Below are positions 1 through 7,372 of a stretch of DNA of 36,849 nucleotides, piece after piece (within the stretch, counting starts at the first letter, position 1; each line of letters starts with the position of its first letter). Location of the stretch: NCBI RefSeq assembly GCF_002532535.1, contig NZ_NQWI01000049.1:1-36849 (forward strand), in the 5' to 3' direction. The notes beneath the pieces are model-generated. The model made no database searches and was not told where the DNA came from. It saw nothing but the letters and a program-made list of their open reading frames with translations. This DNA comes from Candidatus Viridilinea mediisalina. Its GTDB lineage: Bacteria > Chloroflexota > Chloroflexia > Chloroflexales > Chloroflexaceae. The position numbers were made by a program, and so were the translations under genes.

Positions 1-77
1 ATCTCCAATCTCCAATCTCCAATCTCCAATCTCCAATCTCCAATCTCCAATCTCCAATCTCCAATCTCCAATCTGCA
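1..77. repeat. Heptamer tandem array, unit ATCTCCA
   Basis: Ten perfect ATCTCCA units run from base 1 to 70 and an ATCTGCA variant follows at 71-77. The array is cut by the window edge, so its full length is unknown. It lies 17 bases upstream of the kinase start. The unit is related to the ATCTACA/ATCTGCA units found elsewhere in the window. Confidence 0.97.
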
Positions 78-94
78 CCAGCCCCCGGAGCACC

Positions 95-1276
95 ATGGTC
101 GAAGTAAGCCGCATCCTCTGCCCACAATGCCACAAACAGAACGTGCCCCAAGCACACTTCTGCCAGCACTGTGGCCACGACATGATCCTCAACAACGATG
201 CGCCAAGCGATGAATTGCGCTATGTGATCACTCGTGTTGTGAAGCAGGGGGGCCAAGGAGCGATCTACGAGGGGCGCGACCAGGTTGGGCGGGTCTATGC
301 GATTAAGGAGATGCTCGACCGTTTCACTGAGGCGCGCGAACGGGCTGAGGCGCTTGCCAGTTTCTACACCGAGGCGCAACTGCTGCAGAGCCTCAGCCAT
401 CCGCGCATTCCCCGCGTCTACAGCTATTTTCGTGACGAGGGGCGGCACTACTTGACCATGGACTTCATCTATGGTGAAGACCTTCAAGAGCTGGTCGAGC
501 GCAAAGGACGCTTGGACGAGCGGCAGGTGCTGCTTTGGGCCGATCAACTCTGTAGTGTGCTTACCTATCTGCACAGCAAAGGGCTGATCTACCGCGATAT
601 GAAGCCCTCGAATGTGATGATTGAGCGAGCCAGTGGCGCTGTCAAATTGGTAGATTTTGGCATCACCACGCTCTTTCGGGGCAGTGAACGGGGCAGCCAA
701 GTAGGCACGCCGGGCTATGCGCCACCGGAACAGTACCAAGGGCTTGCGACGCCCCAATCGGACATCTATGCACTTGGGGCGACCCTGCACCATTTGTTGA
801 CGGGGCGCGATCCAACTGAGCAACTGCCCTTCAGCTTTCCGCCTGCGAACCAACTGGTTCCAAGCCTTTCACGGCGTACCAACGATGCGCTCGAGCGGGC
901 GTTGCAAAAAGTGCCCAATGATCGCTTTGCCACCATGGAAGCCTTCCAAGCAGCACTCAACGCGCAGCCACTACCGCGCCCAGCGCAAGTGCGCGTAGCC
1001 CCACACGGCAGCATGGCGCAACCTGTGGCCGCCCAAGTGGCTGCACCACCAGCACCGCAAGCGCACAAACCCCATGCACAAGCTCGGAACGCCAAGCCTT
1101 CCAATGGATTCGTTGCCACCATCCGCTCGTGCATGGCCAAACTGATACGCATGATCATCTCTATGATCATCTTTATTACCCTAGCTACCAGCATCTACGT
1201 CTACGTGGCCCGCCCTGATTGGGCCGAACCCTACGCCGGGCCAGTCATCGAGACGGTCAAGGGCTTGATCGAATAG
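95..1276 (+). CDS. Zinc-ribbon serine/threonine protein kinase with C-terminal membrane anchor
   Basis: Eukaryotic-like (Hanks-type) protein kinase, 393 aa, expected to phosphorylate Ser/Thr of cytoplasmic proteins. A short zinc ribbon is seen at the N-terminus (C9-x2-C12 and C23-x2-C26). The kinase domain covers about 43-290: glycine loop GGQGAIYEG (52-60), catalytic Lys71 (AIKE), catalytic loop YRDMKPSN with Asp168, DFG at 187-189 and a PPEQ version of the APE motif near 210. The HRD histidine is replaced by Tyr166. A Pro/Ala/Gln-rich linker follows, and one membrane segment at about 350-371 leaves a short outer tail of about 21 residues. No PASTA or other sensor domain is visible. The start is supported by GGAG five bases upstream. 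The target is unknown. Confidence 0.93.
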   Translation: MVEVSRILCPQCHKQNVPQAHFCQHCGHDMILNNDAPSDELRYVITRVVKQGGQGAIYEGRDQVGRVYAIKEMLDRFTEARERAEALASFYTEAQLLQSLSHPRIPRVYSYFRDEGRHYLTMDFIYGEDLQELVERKGRLDERQVLLWADQLCSVLTYLHSKGLIYRDMKPSNVMIERASGAVKLVDFGITTLFRGSERGSQVGTPGYAPPEQYQGLATPQSDIYALGATLHHLLTGRDPTEQLPFSFPPANQLVPSLSRRTNDALERALQKVPNDRFATMEAFQAALNAQPLPRPAQVRVAPHGSMAQPVAAQVAAPPAPQAHKPHAQARNAKPSNGFVATIRSCMAKLIRMIISMIIFITLATSIYVYVARPDWAEPYAGPVIETVKGLIE

Positions 1277-1406
1277 TACCAAACCACAACTTAGTTGCGA
1301 ATTTACCACACTATTCTGCTCACAGGCTTATCGTACCTATGTTAGGATACGGGGGGTGAAGTTCCTGCAAACCTCACTTCTTGCACAAACAGAAAGGTTG
1401 CAACCG

Positions 1407-1676
1407 ATGGCCCAAGAGCAGCAACGTTTCAGCCGACGCGACGAAGTCTACCTCAATAGCCCTGGTTTTGAACCCTACATGGGTTCAGGTGCGGTCTTTC
1501 TCTTTATTTTGACCGCAATTTTCATTTTTAGTATCAAAATTGGCTTTGCCTGGCTCGTCTGGCCCGGGCTCTTCCTCGCGGTGATTGGCGGCTACGTGAC
1601 GCTAAGAATCCTCGAGCGGCGCGAGTATGCCCAAAAGCTTGCCGAGCTTGAGGCTGAGCTAGGAAGTGGGAAGTAG
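1407..1676 (+). CDS. Small two-helix membrane protein, unknown function
   Basis: An 89-aa protein starting at ATG 1407, which is preceded by AGAAAGG; a GTG at 1356 would add 17 residues but has a poorer ribosome site. Two hydrophobic stretches separated by a short turn (a phenylalanine/isoleucine-rich segment, then a segment ending in VIGGYVTL) suggest a helical hairpin in the membrane, followed by a charged cytoplasmic tail ([17 protein letters not shown]) that may be a short coiled coil. The last residues (GSGK) and the TAG stop are encoded by the first units of the heptamer array that follows. I do not recognise the family. It lies 130 bases downstream of the kinase on the same strand and could be co-transcribed. 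Confidence 0.7.
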   Translation: MAQEQQRFSRRDEVYLNSPGFEPYMGSGAVFLFILTAIFIFSIKIGFAWLVWPGLFLAVIGGYVTLRILERREYAQKLAELEAELGSGK

Positions 1677-1885
1677 GAAGTAGAAAGTAGGAAGTAGGAA
1701 GTAGGAAGTAGGAAGTAGGAAGTAGGAAGTAGGAAGTAGGAAGTAGAAAGTAGGAAGTAGGAAGTAGGAAGTAGGAAGTAGAAAGTAGAAAGTAGGAAGT
1801 AGAAAGTAGGAAGTAGAAAGTAGGAAGTAGGAAGTAGAAAGTAGGAAGTAGAAAGTAGGAAGTAGAAAGTAGAAAGTAGGAAGTA
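1662..1885. repeat. Heptamer tandem array, unit GRAAGTA, 32 units
   Basis: Thirty-two consecutive units (224 bases) in constant 7-bp phase, GGAAGTA or GAAAGTA, the first ending in G. The plus strand is almost pure purine apart from one T per unit. Each unit boundary creates TAG, so all three forward frames close within 21 bases. It overlaps the 3' end of the preceding gene. Confidence 0.98.
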
Positions 1886-1900
1886 GGAACAGAGCAGAAC

Positions 1901-2026
1901 TAATTCCTATCTCCTAATTCCTAATTCCTATCTCCTAATTCCTAATTCCTATCTCCTAATTCCTAATTCCTATCTCCTAATTCCTATCTCCTAATTCCTA
2001 ATTCCTATCTCCTAATTCCTATCTCC
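1901..2026. repeat. Heptamer tandem array, units TAATTCC/TATCTCC, 18 units
   Basis: Eighteen units in constant phase. TAATTCC and TATCTCC alternate mostly as two of the first and one of the second, giving a 21-bp higher-order period. On the minus strand the units read GGAATTA and GGAGATA, close relatives of the GRAAGTA units just to the left. The array runs into the 3' end of the response regulator gene and supplies its stop codon. Confidence 0.97.
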
Positions 2027-2842
2027 TCTCAGATCCGGTGCCATCCAGCGGTACCCGATGCCGCGTACCGATTGGATATAGCGTGGATGCGCGGGATCGG
2101 GTTCGATCTTGCGACGTAGACGCACAATGTGCGGACGAACCATTTGCCGCGCTTCGTCTTCGCTGTCTACGCCCGCTTGAAAGGTCTGAACGATCTGTAC
2201 GCAACTCACTGCGCTACCTGGGTGGCGTGCGAGAATCTGCAGAATGGCAAACTCGGTGGGTGTAACTTCAATCGGTTGGCCGCTCATGGAAACTTGGTAG
2301 CGCCCGCTATCAACCATGAGCGGCCCGGCCATGAGCGTCTGTTCATCAGGCTGGACAACAGGTGTGGCTACCTCGGGGGCAGCGCGAGGGCTGCTCTCTT
2401 CTTCGACCAAACTTTGAAGCTGTTCGTACATGTTGCGGATCAACGTTTGCCGCTCACGGCTGGCACGATGACGCACCAAGACCTCGCCGACCCGCTGGCG
2501 CAAGGCGTCTACCCCAATGGGCTTGAGCAGGTAATCGGCGGCTTCGTGGCGCACAGCAGCAATGGCACTACTCATTGAGCCATGAGCGGTCAGAATGATA
2601 ATCTGGGTCTGCGGCCAACGCTCGCGCATCACATGCATCACGTCAACCCCATTGGTATCGCCCAGTTGTAGATCGAGCAGCACCAGATCAGCGGCATGTT
2701 CCGCCATCAGCGCCAGCGCCTGCTCCCCACTGGCCGCCGTGCGAACGCGATAGCCCGCTTGAGCCAAGGCATCGCCAAGCACCCGGCGCACGACCGTTTC
2801 ATCGTCTACAACCAGAATATGGGCATGTTCAGGGGTGATCAT
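2012..2842 (-). CDS. Two-component response regulator, receiver plus winged-helix DNA-binding domain
   Basis: OmpR/PhoB-class regulator, 276 aa. Receiver domain at about 7-120: acidic pair D13/D14, phospho-acceptor D57 (VLLDL), switch Thr85 (LTAHG) and Lys107 (LLKP). A linker with a likely helix follows (135-170), then a C-terminal winged-helix domain (about 180-268) with the conserved PTEFAILQIL start and the recognition part VRPHIVRLRRKIEPDP ending in VRGIGYRW. It should be phosphorylated by a histidine kinase and bind promoter DNA as a dimer. No histidine kinase gene lies in the window, so it is an orphan here. The C-terminal tail GDRN and the stop lie inside the heptamer array. No strong Shine-Dalgarno is visible upstream. 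Confidence 0.95.
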   Translation of the reverse strand: MITPEHAHILVVDDETVVRRVLGDALAQAGYRVRTAASGEQALALMAEHAADLVLLDLQLGDTNGVDVMHVMRERWPQTQIIILTAHGSMSSAIAAVRHEAADYLLKPIGVDALRQRVGEVLVRHRASRERQTLIRNMYEQLQSLVEEESSPRAAPEVATPVVQPDEQTLMAGPLMVDSGRYQVSMSGQPIEVTPTEFAILQILARHPGSAVSCVQIVQTFQAGVDSEDEARQMVRPHIVRLRRKIEPDPAHPRYIQSVRGIGYRWMAPDLRGDRN

Positions 2843-2864
2843 GATGATGCAGTAGCTTTCTTTT

Positions 2865-2974
2865 AGAAACTGTCTGAAAAGCTAGTGGGCACGCGCTGGA
2901 GTGCCGGCTTCAGCCGGCTGAAGCCGGCACTCCAACGCCAGTTCATAGACTTTTCAGACAGCCTCTTAGTTTCT
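2865..2974. mobile_element. MITE-like element, family 2 copy 1 (CTGTCTGAAAAG ends, palindromic core)
   Basis: About 110 bases with terminal inverted repeats TGTCTGAAAAG (left) and CTTTTCAGACA (right). The central palindrome is GGAGTGCCGGCTT...AAGCCGGCACTCC, a strong hairpin. It matches the copy at 31470-31573 in reverse orientation over its whole length, including the non-palindromic arms (GCTAGTGGGCACGCG and CCAGTTCATAGAC). It encodes nothing and lies between the ABC permease and response regulator genes. Confidence 0.88.
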
Positions 2975-2978
2975 GCTT

Positions 2979-3013
2979 GTCACTCGTCACTCGTCACTCG
3001 TCACTCGTCACTC
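2979..3013. repeat. Heptamer tandem array, unit GTCACTC, five units
   Basis: Five perfect GTCACTC units begin five bases after the MITE-like element and end ten bases beyond the stop of the ABC permease gene (minus strand). Confidence 0.95.
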
Positions 3014-3023
3014 ATAACTGGTA

Positions 3024-4580
3024 TTACGCTCGACGCAGTTGCCGCCCGGTAATCACGACGACAAGCATGAAGTTGATGCAGGCAATCGCCCCTAGCCCAA
3101 CCCATGTCCAAGCATCAGGGCTGAGGCCACGGAGCATAATCTGCTGCAACCCAGCCAGGCCGTGGGTCATGGGGATGGCATAGGCCACAGGGAGCGCAGC
3201 GGGCGCAAAGCTGTCGAGGGCGATGAAGAAGCCACTGAAGAAAATGGAGAGCAGCAGGGAGATCATGGCCAACTGAATGGCCTGGCTGTCGGAGCCGGAG
3301 AGCGCCGAGATGAGGAAGCCCACCCCCAGTGAGGCGATGATCAAGAGCAGCAGCAGCAGCCCAAAGCTGAGCCAATTGCCCAGCATCGGTACGCCTAAGA
3401 AGGCCATGGCAATAATCAAGGCGCTGCTGGCAAGGCCAATAAAGACCGTGTAGCCCAAATATTTGCCGATGATCAGTTGGATCAGGCTCACCGGCGCGAC
3501 GCGGAAGACTTCAAAAGCGCCCATGAGCCGTTCGCGCACGAGCGCCAATGCCCCCAACGTGATCGCGGTATGCTGCACCAGCAGTGCGAGGACTCCGGGT
3601 GAATAGTAGACCACAGCGGGATAGGCGCTGCCGCGCATGTTTGCGTAGCGCTGGGCTACTGGCGAAACGAGTAAATCAGGGGGCGTGTTGATGAAGATTT
3701 CGAGTGATCCATTGATCAACTGAAGGTCGCTGCGTGCTTGGGTTATTTCGAGCATGTAGAGTTCAAGCGTATCATTGGCCAGTGCCTGTTCAATATTCTG
3801 CAAATTGCCGCGCACACGGCGGATCGCCGGGCGCAAACCAGCCAACTCGGGCCCACGGGCTCTCAGAATATCTTGGGCGGGCAGCAGCGCCTCAATGCGG
3901 TTGGTCAACTCCACAAGCTCGCGTACATTCTCTTGGCTAGCCCGTCGTCCCGCTTCACTCAAATTCTGCTCCAGTTCAATCACCTTGCCCTCAGCATCGG
4001 TCAGACGCACACGGAAATCGGCGGCCTCCTCTTGGGCCTGCGTCGCCGTGACGCGCAGAATCGCCTTGTTGATCTCATTGACCTGGGCATACGCCAGGTA
4101 TTGAATCCAGCCTTCGGTCATTGGGTTGATCGCCGCAGATTGAAATTCGATCACAGGGTTGATACCACTACGGAGTGCAGTGACCACATTACTTGGCAGA
4201 ATTTGCACGAGATCAAGTTCGCCCGCTGCCAGTTGCGCTTCGGCATGCTCCCGTTCACTCGTAATCAGCAGCAGGTCAAAATTGAGCCCAATCAGCATCA
4301 AGATCTCATCTTCATCAACGCCACTCAGTCCCTCCGTTGGGACAACGAGACCAGTACGCACACGGGGGGTGCTATTGACATAGGTTGCGCCAAAGAGAAT
4401 CAGCACCAGCAAAGGGCCAACAATCAGGCTGAGGATGAGCAACGGCTGACGCCAGATTTCATTGACCTCCTTGCGGAAGTAGGCGCGCACGCGGATGAGC
4501 CAGCGTTGCCAGCCGGGTACATGCCAGGCGACCGGCTGCCGGTTGGTTGCATTGGGATTGGGGATGGCCGGATCAGCCAT
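3024..4580 (-). CDS. ABC-2 type transporter permease
   Basis: Integral membrane subunit of an ABC-2 exporter, 518 aa. One N-terminal transmembrane helix (LLILSLIVGPLLVLILFG, about 47-64) is followed by a large extracytoplasmic domain of about 250 residues with heptad-like helical stretches. From about residue 330 come five more hydrophobic segments, with an intervening EVFRVAPVS loop typical of ABC-2 permeases of the YhhJ/YbhR type. The ATG overlaps the 3' end of the ATPase gene by 8 bases, so the two are translationally coupled and form one transporter. The substrate cannot be told from sequence; relatives export drugs, lipids or polysaccharides. Confidence 0.92.
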   Translation of the reverse strand: MADPAIPNPNATNRQPVAWHVPGWQRWLIRVRAYFRKEVNEIWRQPLLILSLIVGPLLVLILFGATYVNSTPRVRTGLVVPTEGLSGVDEDEILMLIGLNFDLLLITSEREHAEAQLAAGELDLVQILPSNVVTALRSGINPVIEFQSAAINPMTEGWIQYLAYAQVNEINKAILRVTATQAQEEAADFRVRLTDAEGKVIELEQNLSEAGRRASQENVRELVELTNRIEALLPAQDILRARGPELAGLRPAIRRVRGNLQNIEQALANDTLELYMLEITQARSDLQLINGSLEIFINTPPDLLVSPVAQRYANMRGSAYPAVVYYSPGVLALLVQHTAITLGALALVRERLMGAFEVFRVAPVSLIQLIIGKYLGYTVFIGLASSALIIAMAFLGVPMLGNWLSFGLLLLLLIIASLGVGFLISALSGSDSQAIQLAMISLLLSIFFSGFFIALDSFAPAALPVAYAIPMTHGLAGLQQIMLRGLSPDAWTWVGLGAIACINFMLVVVITGRQLRRA

Positions 4581-5562
4581 GTTCGGCCTCCTCTTGACGC
4601 TGCTCGTCCTGCCGCATGAGTTTAATGAAGATCTCGTCGTAGCTCACTTCGAGCGGGGCAGCACTGGCGGCCACAATGCGAGGACGTTGGTTATTCAGCC
4701 GGGCCAAGACTTCAGGTAGCCACTCACGCGCATCTTCAACCACCACATGCAGATCGGCATCACTCTCAGCATTAGGAGCAGGCCGGGCGCTACGCACCAC
4801 ATCCTTCCAGCGGCGCAGCGTCGCCAACGCACGCGGCATATCATCGGGATCGGCCAGCGTCACATCAATAATCTCGCCACTAAAAGCCAAACGGCGCAGA
4901 TTCGCCGGAGTATCAAGCGCCAAGATACGCCCTTGACGCATCACCGCCACATAGTCACAGTGGATCGCCTCACTCACCACCTGGGTCGTTACGACCAACG
5001 TGCGCCCCTGATCGCGCAACTGGCGAAAATATTCCCAAAAGCGGGCCCGCAAGACCGGATCAATCCCAGCGGTAGGCTCATCGGCAAAGAGCAGCACCGG
5101 ATCGTGCATCAACGCACTCACCAGCATCAAGCGGCGCTGCATACCACCGGAAAGGTGCTGACCCAAGCGGTTGCGGGCATCTTGCAGATCAACAAAGGCC
5201 AACAACTCCGCCATGCGTTCGCGCACAAAGCGTGCAGGCATGCCATAGAGACTAGCGACAAACTGGATATTTTCGGCGACACTGAGCCGGGGGTAGAGCA
5301 CAAACTGCTGCGGAATATAGCCAATCTGCTCACGATCCGTTGCCGTAAAGCGCGTCGGTGTACGCCCCAAGGTCGTAATGCGCCCACGCTGGGGGGCCAA
5401 CAACCCCAACGCCACCCGACACGTCGTCGTCTTACCACAGCCCGACGGCCCAATCATACCCAGAATAGTTCCCGCAGGCACCTGGTAGGTCTGGTCGAAG
5501 ATTCCAGCACCATTGCCAAAATCAACCACCACCCCCTCAGAATCGATGATGGCACGTTCCAT
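4573..5562 (-). CDS. ABC transporter ATP-binding protein
   Basis: Nucleotide-binding subunit paired with the ABC-2 permease. Numbered from ATG 5562 (329 aa): Walker A GPSGCGKT (38-45), Q-loop Gln85, signature LSGGM (137-141), Walker B LLFADEP (157-163) and a C-terminal regulatory region like that of drug/lipid exporter ATPases. An in-frame ATG at 5625 would add 21 residues with no family resemblance. A TACAAT hexamer lies directly upstream of ATG 5562, so a leaderless or near-leaderless message from 5562 is plausible. The start remains uncertain between the two. It precedes and overlaps the permease by 8 bases. Confidence 0.93.
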   Translation of the reverse strand: MERAIIDSEGVVVDFGNGAGIFDQTYQVPAGTILGMIGPSGCGKTTTCRVALGLLAPQRGRITTLGRTPTRFTATDREQIGYIPQQFVLYPRLSVAENIQFVASLYGMPARFVRERMAELLAFVDLQDARNRLGQHLSGGMQRRLMLVSALMHDPVLLFADEPTAGIDPVLRARFWEYFRQLRDQGRTLVVTTQVVSEAIHCDYVAVMRQGRILALDTPANLRRLAFSGEIIDVTLADPDDMPRALATLRRWKDVVRSARPAPNAESDADLHVVVEDAREWLPEVLARLNNQRPRIVAASAAPLEVSYDEIFIKLMRQDEQRQEEAEHG

Positions 5563-5635
5563 AGGTGTATTGTACCAGAGGCAGTGATCGCCCAATGCCG
5601 CTTCGCATGCTTGAGTATCAGACATGCGCTTTCAG

Positions 5636-5735
5636 CTTTACCGTCGTAGTGCCGACTTTAGTCGGCATCCGGGGGGCGACCTCTTTACCATGGCGCAAAC
5701 GGTAACGTGACCTGAAACCTTCCCTAACCATGCCT
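5636..5735. repeat. Dispersed palindromic repeats, families 3 and 5, upstream of the ABC operon
   Basis: GTAGTGCCGACTTTAGTCGGC at 5646-5666 is one copy of the family 3 palindrome; the sequence from 5636 to 5681 is repeated in reverse orientation at about 9739-9800. From about 5687 to 5722, in reverse complement, lies family 5: TTAGGGAAGGTTTCA and then CACGTTACCGTTTGCG. Family 5 recurs near 9494 and 16787. No gene fits this stretch. Confidence 0.8.
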
Positions 5736-5788
5736 CTAGCCCAAGAGTGTTATGGTATCATTAGGGGCTAAGGCATCCTGATGCCTCC

Positions 5789-5816
5789 TTCATCCTTCAT
5801 CCTTCATCCTTCATCC
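5789..5816. repeat. Heptamer tandem array, unit TTCATCC, four units
   Basis: Four perfect TTCATCC units lie 38 bases upstream of the fabF start. The flanking CATCCTGATGCCTC (from 5774) recurs at about 22939 upstream of lon. Confidence 0.93.
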
Positions 5817-5854
5817 TTCCCTGTATCCTTCCCCCATAATCCAAAGGGTTGCCC

Positions 5855-7261
5855 ATGGCGCAGATGCCAGCCAAGCGGCGAGCCGCCCTGCGGGCGGAGT
5901 TGCTCGCCCTGTTGCATGCCACCGAGGCTGAAGATATTGACGCTCGGATTGACGAATTGTTGGCCGAGGTGCTTGAGGATGCGCCTATCGTTGCGCCATT
6001 GGGCATGGGGCTTGATGACGAAGATGAAGATCGGCGTATCGTTGTCACCGGCATGGGGGTGGTTTCGCCCTTTGGGATTGGTGTAGCACCCTTTTGGGCG
6101 GGGTTGAGCCAAGGCAGAAGCGCGATTGAGCGTATCTCCCACTTTGATCCTTCAGGCTATCCATGCCAAATTGCCGGCCAGGTGCCGGGCTTTGTGGCCA
6201 AAGAGTTTATGGATGGCAAAGAGGCACGGCGCATGTCGCGCTCGAGCCAGTTTGCTGTGGCCGCAGCGCAGATGGCTGTCACCGATGCGGATCTGCGAAT
6301 TAGTGGCAATAGTGAAGAGATCGGGGTGCTGATTGGCTGTGGCACCAGTGCTATGCCTGACATTGAGCAGGCGGCCATGACGCTGTTGCAGCGCGGTGGC
6401 ATGAAGATCAGCCCCTTCTTCATTCCCGCAGCACTGCCCCATATGCCCGCCAGCCAAGTGGCCATCCAGTTGGGGCTGCACGGCTACCTGAGTGCGATTA
6501 GTACGGCGTGCTCGGCGGGTGCCCAAGCGATTGGTGAGGCCGCTGAGGTTATTCGCCGCGGCGAGGCCGAGATTATGCTCGCGGGTGGGGCTGAAGCACC
6601 GATTACAGCCTTTAGCTTAGGGGCCTTCTGTGTCATGCGTGCCCTCAGTAGCCATGCCAACCACGAGCCAAGCAAAGGCTCACGCCCCTTCGACGCCCGG
6701 CGCGATGGCTTTGTGCCAGGCGAAGGTGCCGCCGTCTTGGTGCTCGAACGGCTCTCAAATGCCCGCCGTCGCGGAGCCTCGATCCTGGCCGAAGTAGCAG
6801 GCTACGCCGCTACCGCCGATGCCTACCACATCACCGCACCTGAACCCGATGGCTATGGTGCGGCACGGGCGATGCGCCGCGCCCTGCAGAATGCCCGCTG
6901 CGATCCCCAGCAGATTGACTATATCAATGCCCACGCCACCAGTACCCCAGCGGGCGATCTGGCCGAAACACGGGCGATCAAGCATGTCTTTGGTGAGTAT
7001 GCGTATAGTGTGCCGGTCAGTTCCAACAAGTCTATGATCGGCCACCTCACTGGTGCCGCTGGAGCGATTGAGGCAGCGGCCACGATTCTTGCGCTGCGCC
7101 ATAGCCTCATTCCGCCTACCATTAACCAAGAAGAAGCCGACCCGGCCTGTGACCTCGACTATGTGCCCAATCAGGCGCGCCATGCCCGCCTCCAATTAGC
7201 AATCTCCAATTCGTTTGCCTTTGGTGGGGTGAATGCGGTATTGGTGTTTCGTAGGTTGTAA
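5855..7261 (+). CDS. fabF: Beta-ketoacyl-ACP synthase II with N-terminal extension
   Basis: Condensing enzyme of fatty acid elongation: acyl-enzyme plus malonyl-ACP gives 3-ketoacyl-ACP. From ATG 5855 (468 aa) the thiolase-fold catalytic triad is Cys219 (STACSAG), His360 (NAHATSTP) and His397 (MIGHLTGAAG). These spacings match E. coli FabF (164/304/341), so an extra 55 residues precede the enzyme. The core starts at RRIVVTGMG. The extension is helical and basic at first (MPAKRRAALRAELLALLHA), then acidic (DDEDED). A TTG at 5849 would add two residues; AAAGGG just upstream fits ATG 5855 better. No acyl carrier protein or other fab gene is adjacent. It could serve a dedicated lipid or polyketide pathway, but motifs match FabF. 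Confidence 0.93.
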   Translation: MAQMPAKRRAALRAELLALLHATEAEDIDARIDELLAEVLEDAPIVAPLGMGLDDEDEDRRIVVTGMGVVSPFGIGVAPFWAGLSQGRSAIERISHFDPSGYPCQIAGQVPGFVAKEFMDGKEARRMSRSSQFAVAAAQMAVTDADLRISGNSEEIGVLIGCGTSAMPDIEQAAMTLLQRGGMKISPFFIPAALPHMPASQVAIQLGLHGYLSAISTACSAGAQAIGEAAEVIRRGEAEIMLAGGAEAPITAFSLGAFCVMRALSSHANHEPSKGSRPFDARRDGFVPGEGAAVLVLERLSNARRRGASILAEVAGYAATADAYHITAPEPDGYGAARAMRRALQNARCDPQQIDYINAHATSTPAGDLAETRAIKHVFGEYAYSVPVSSNKSMIGHLTGAAGAIEAAATILALRHSLIPPTINQEEADPACDLDYVPNQARHARLQLAISNSFAFGGVNAVLVFRRL

Positions 7262-7364
7262 CAAGCTGTCTGAAAATGTTGGTGGGCTAGTTTCGGAGTG
7301 CCGGCTTCAGCCGGCTAAAGCCGGCACTCCACGGCATGTGGAACGGCACTGACAGCCTCTAAGG
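7262..7364. mobile_element. MITE-like element, family 2 copy 2
   Basis: It begins with GCTGTCTGAAAA, carries the core GGAGTGCCGGCTTCAGCC...AAGCCGGCACTCC and ends CTGACAGCCTCTAAGG. It is more diverged in the arms than copies 1 and 4 and has the same orientation as copy 1. It fills the space between fabF and holB, and its right end provides the AAGGA sequence in front of holB. Confidence 0.8.
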
Positions 7365-7372
7365 ACTATGCG

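Noticed and set aside
1662-2026. CRISPR array
   Set aside because: Units are 7 bp with no spacers and no cas genes are nearby; these are simple tandem repeats.
2038-2578. Plus-strand open frames opposite the response regulator
   Set aside because: Shadows of a complete receiver/winged-helix gene on the minus strand.
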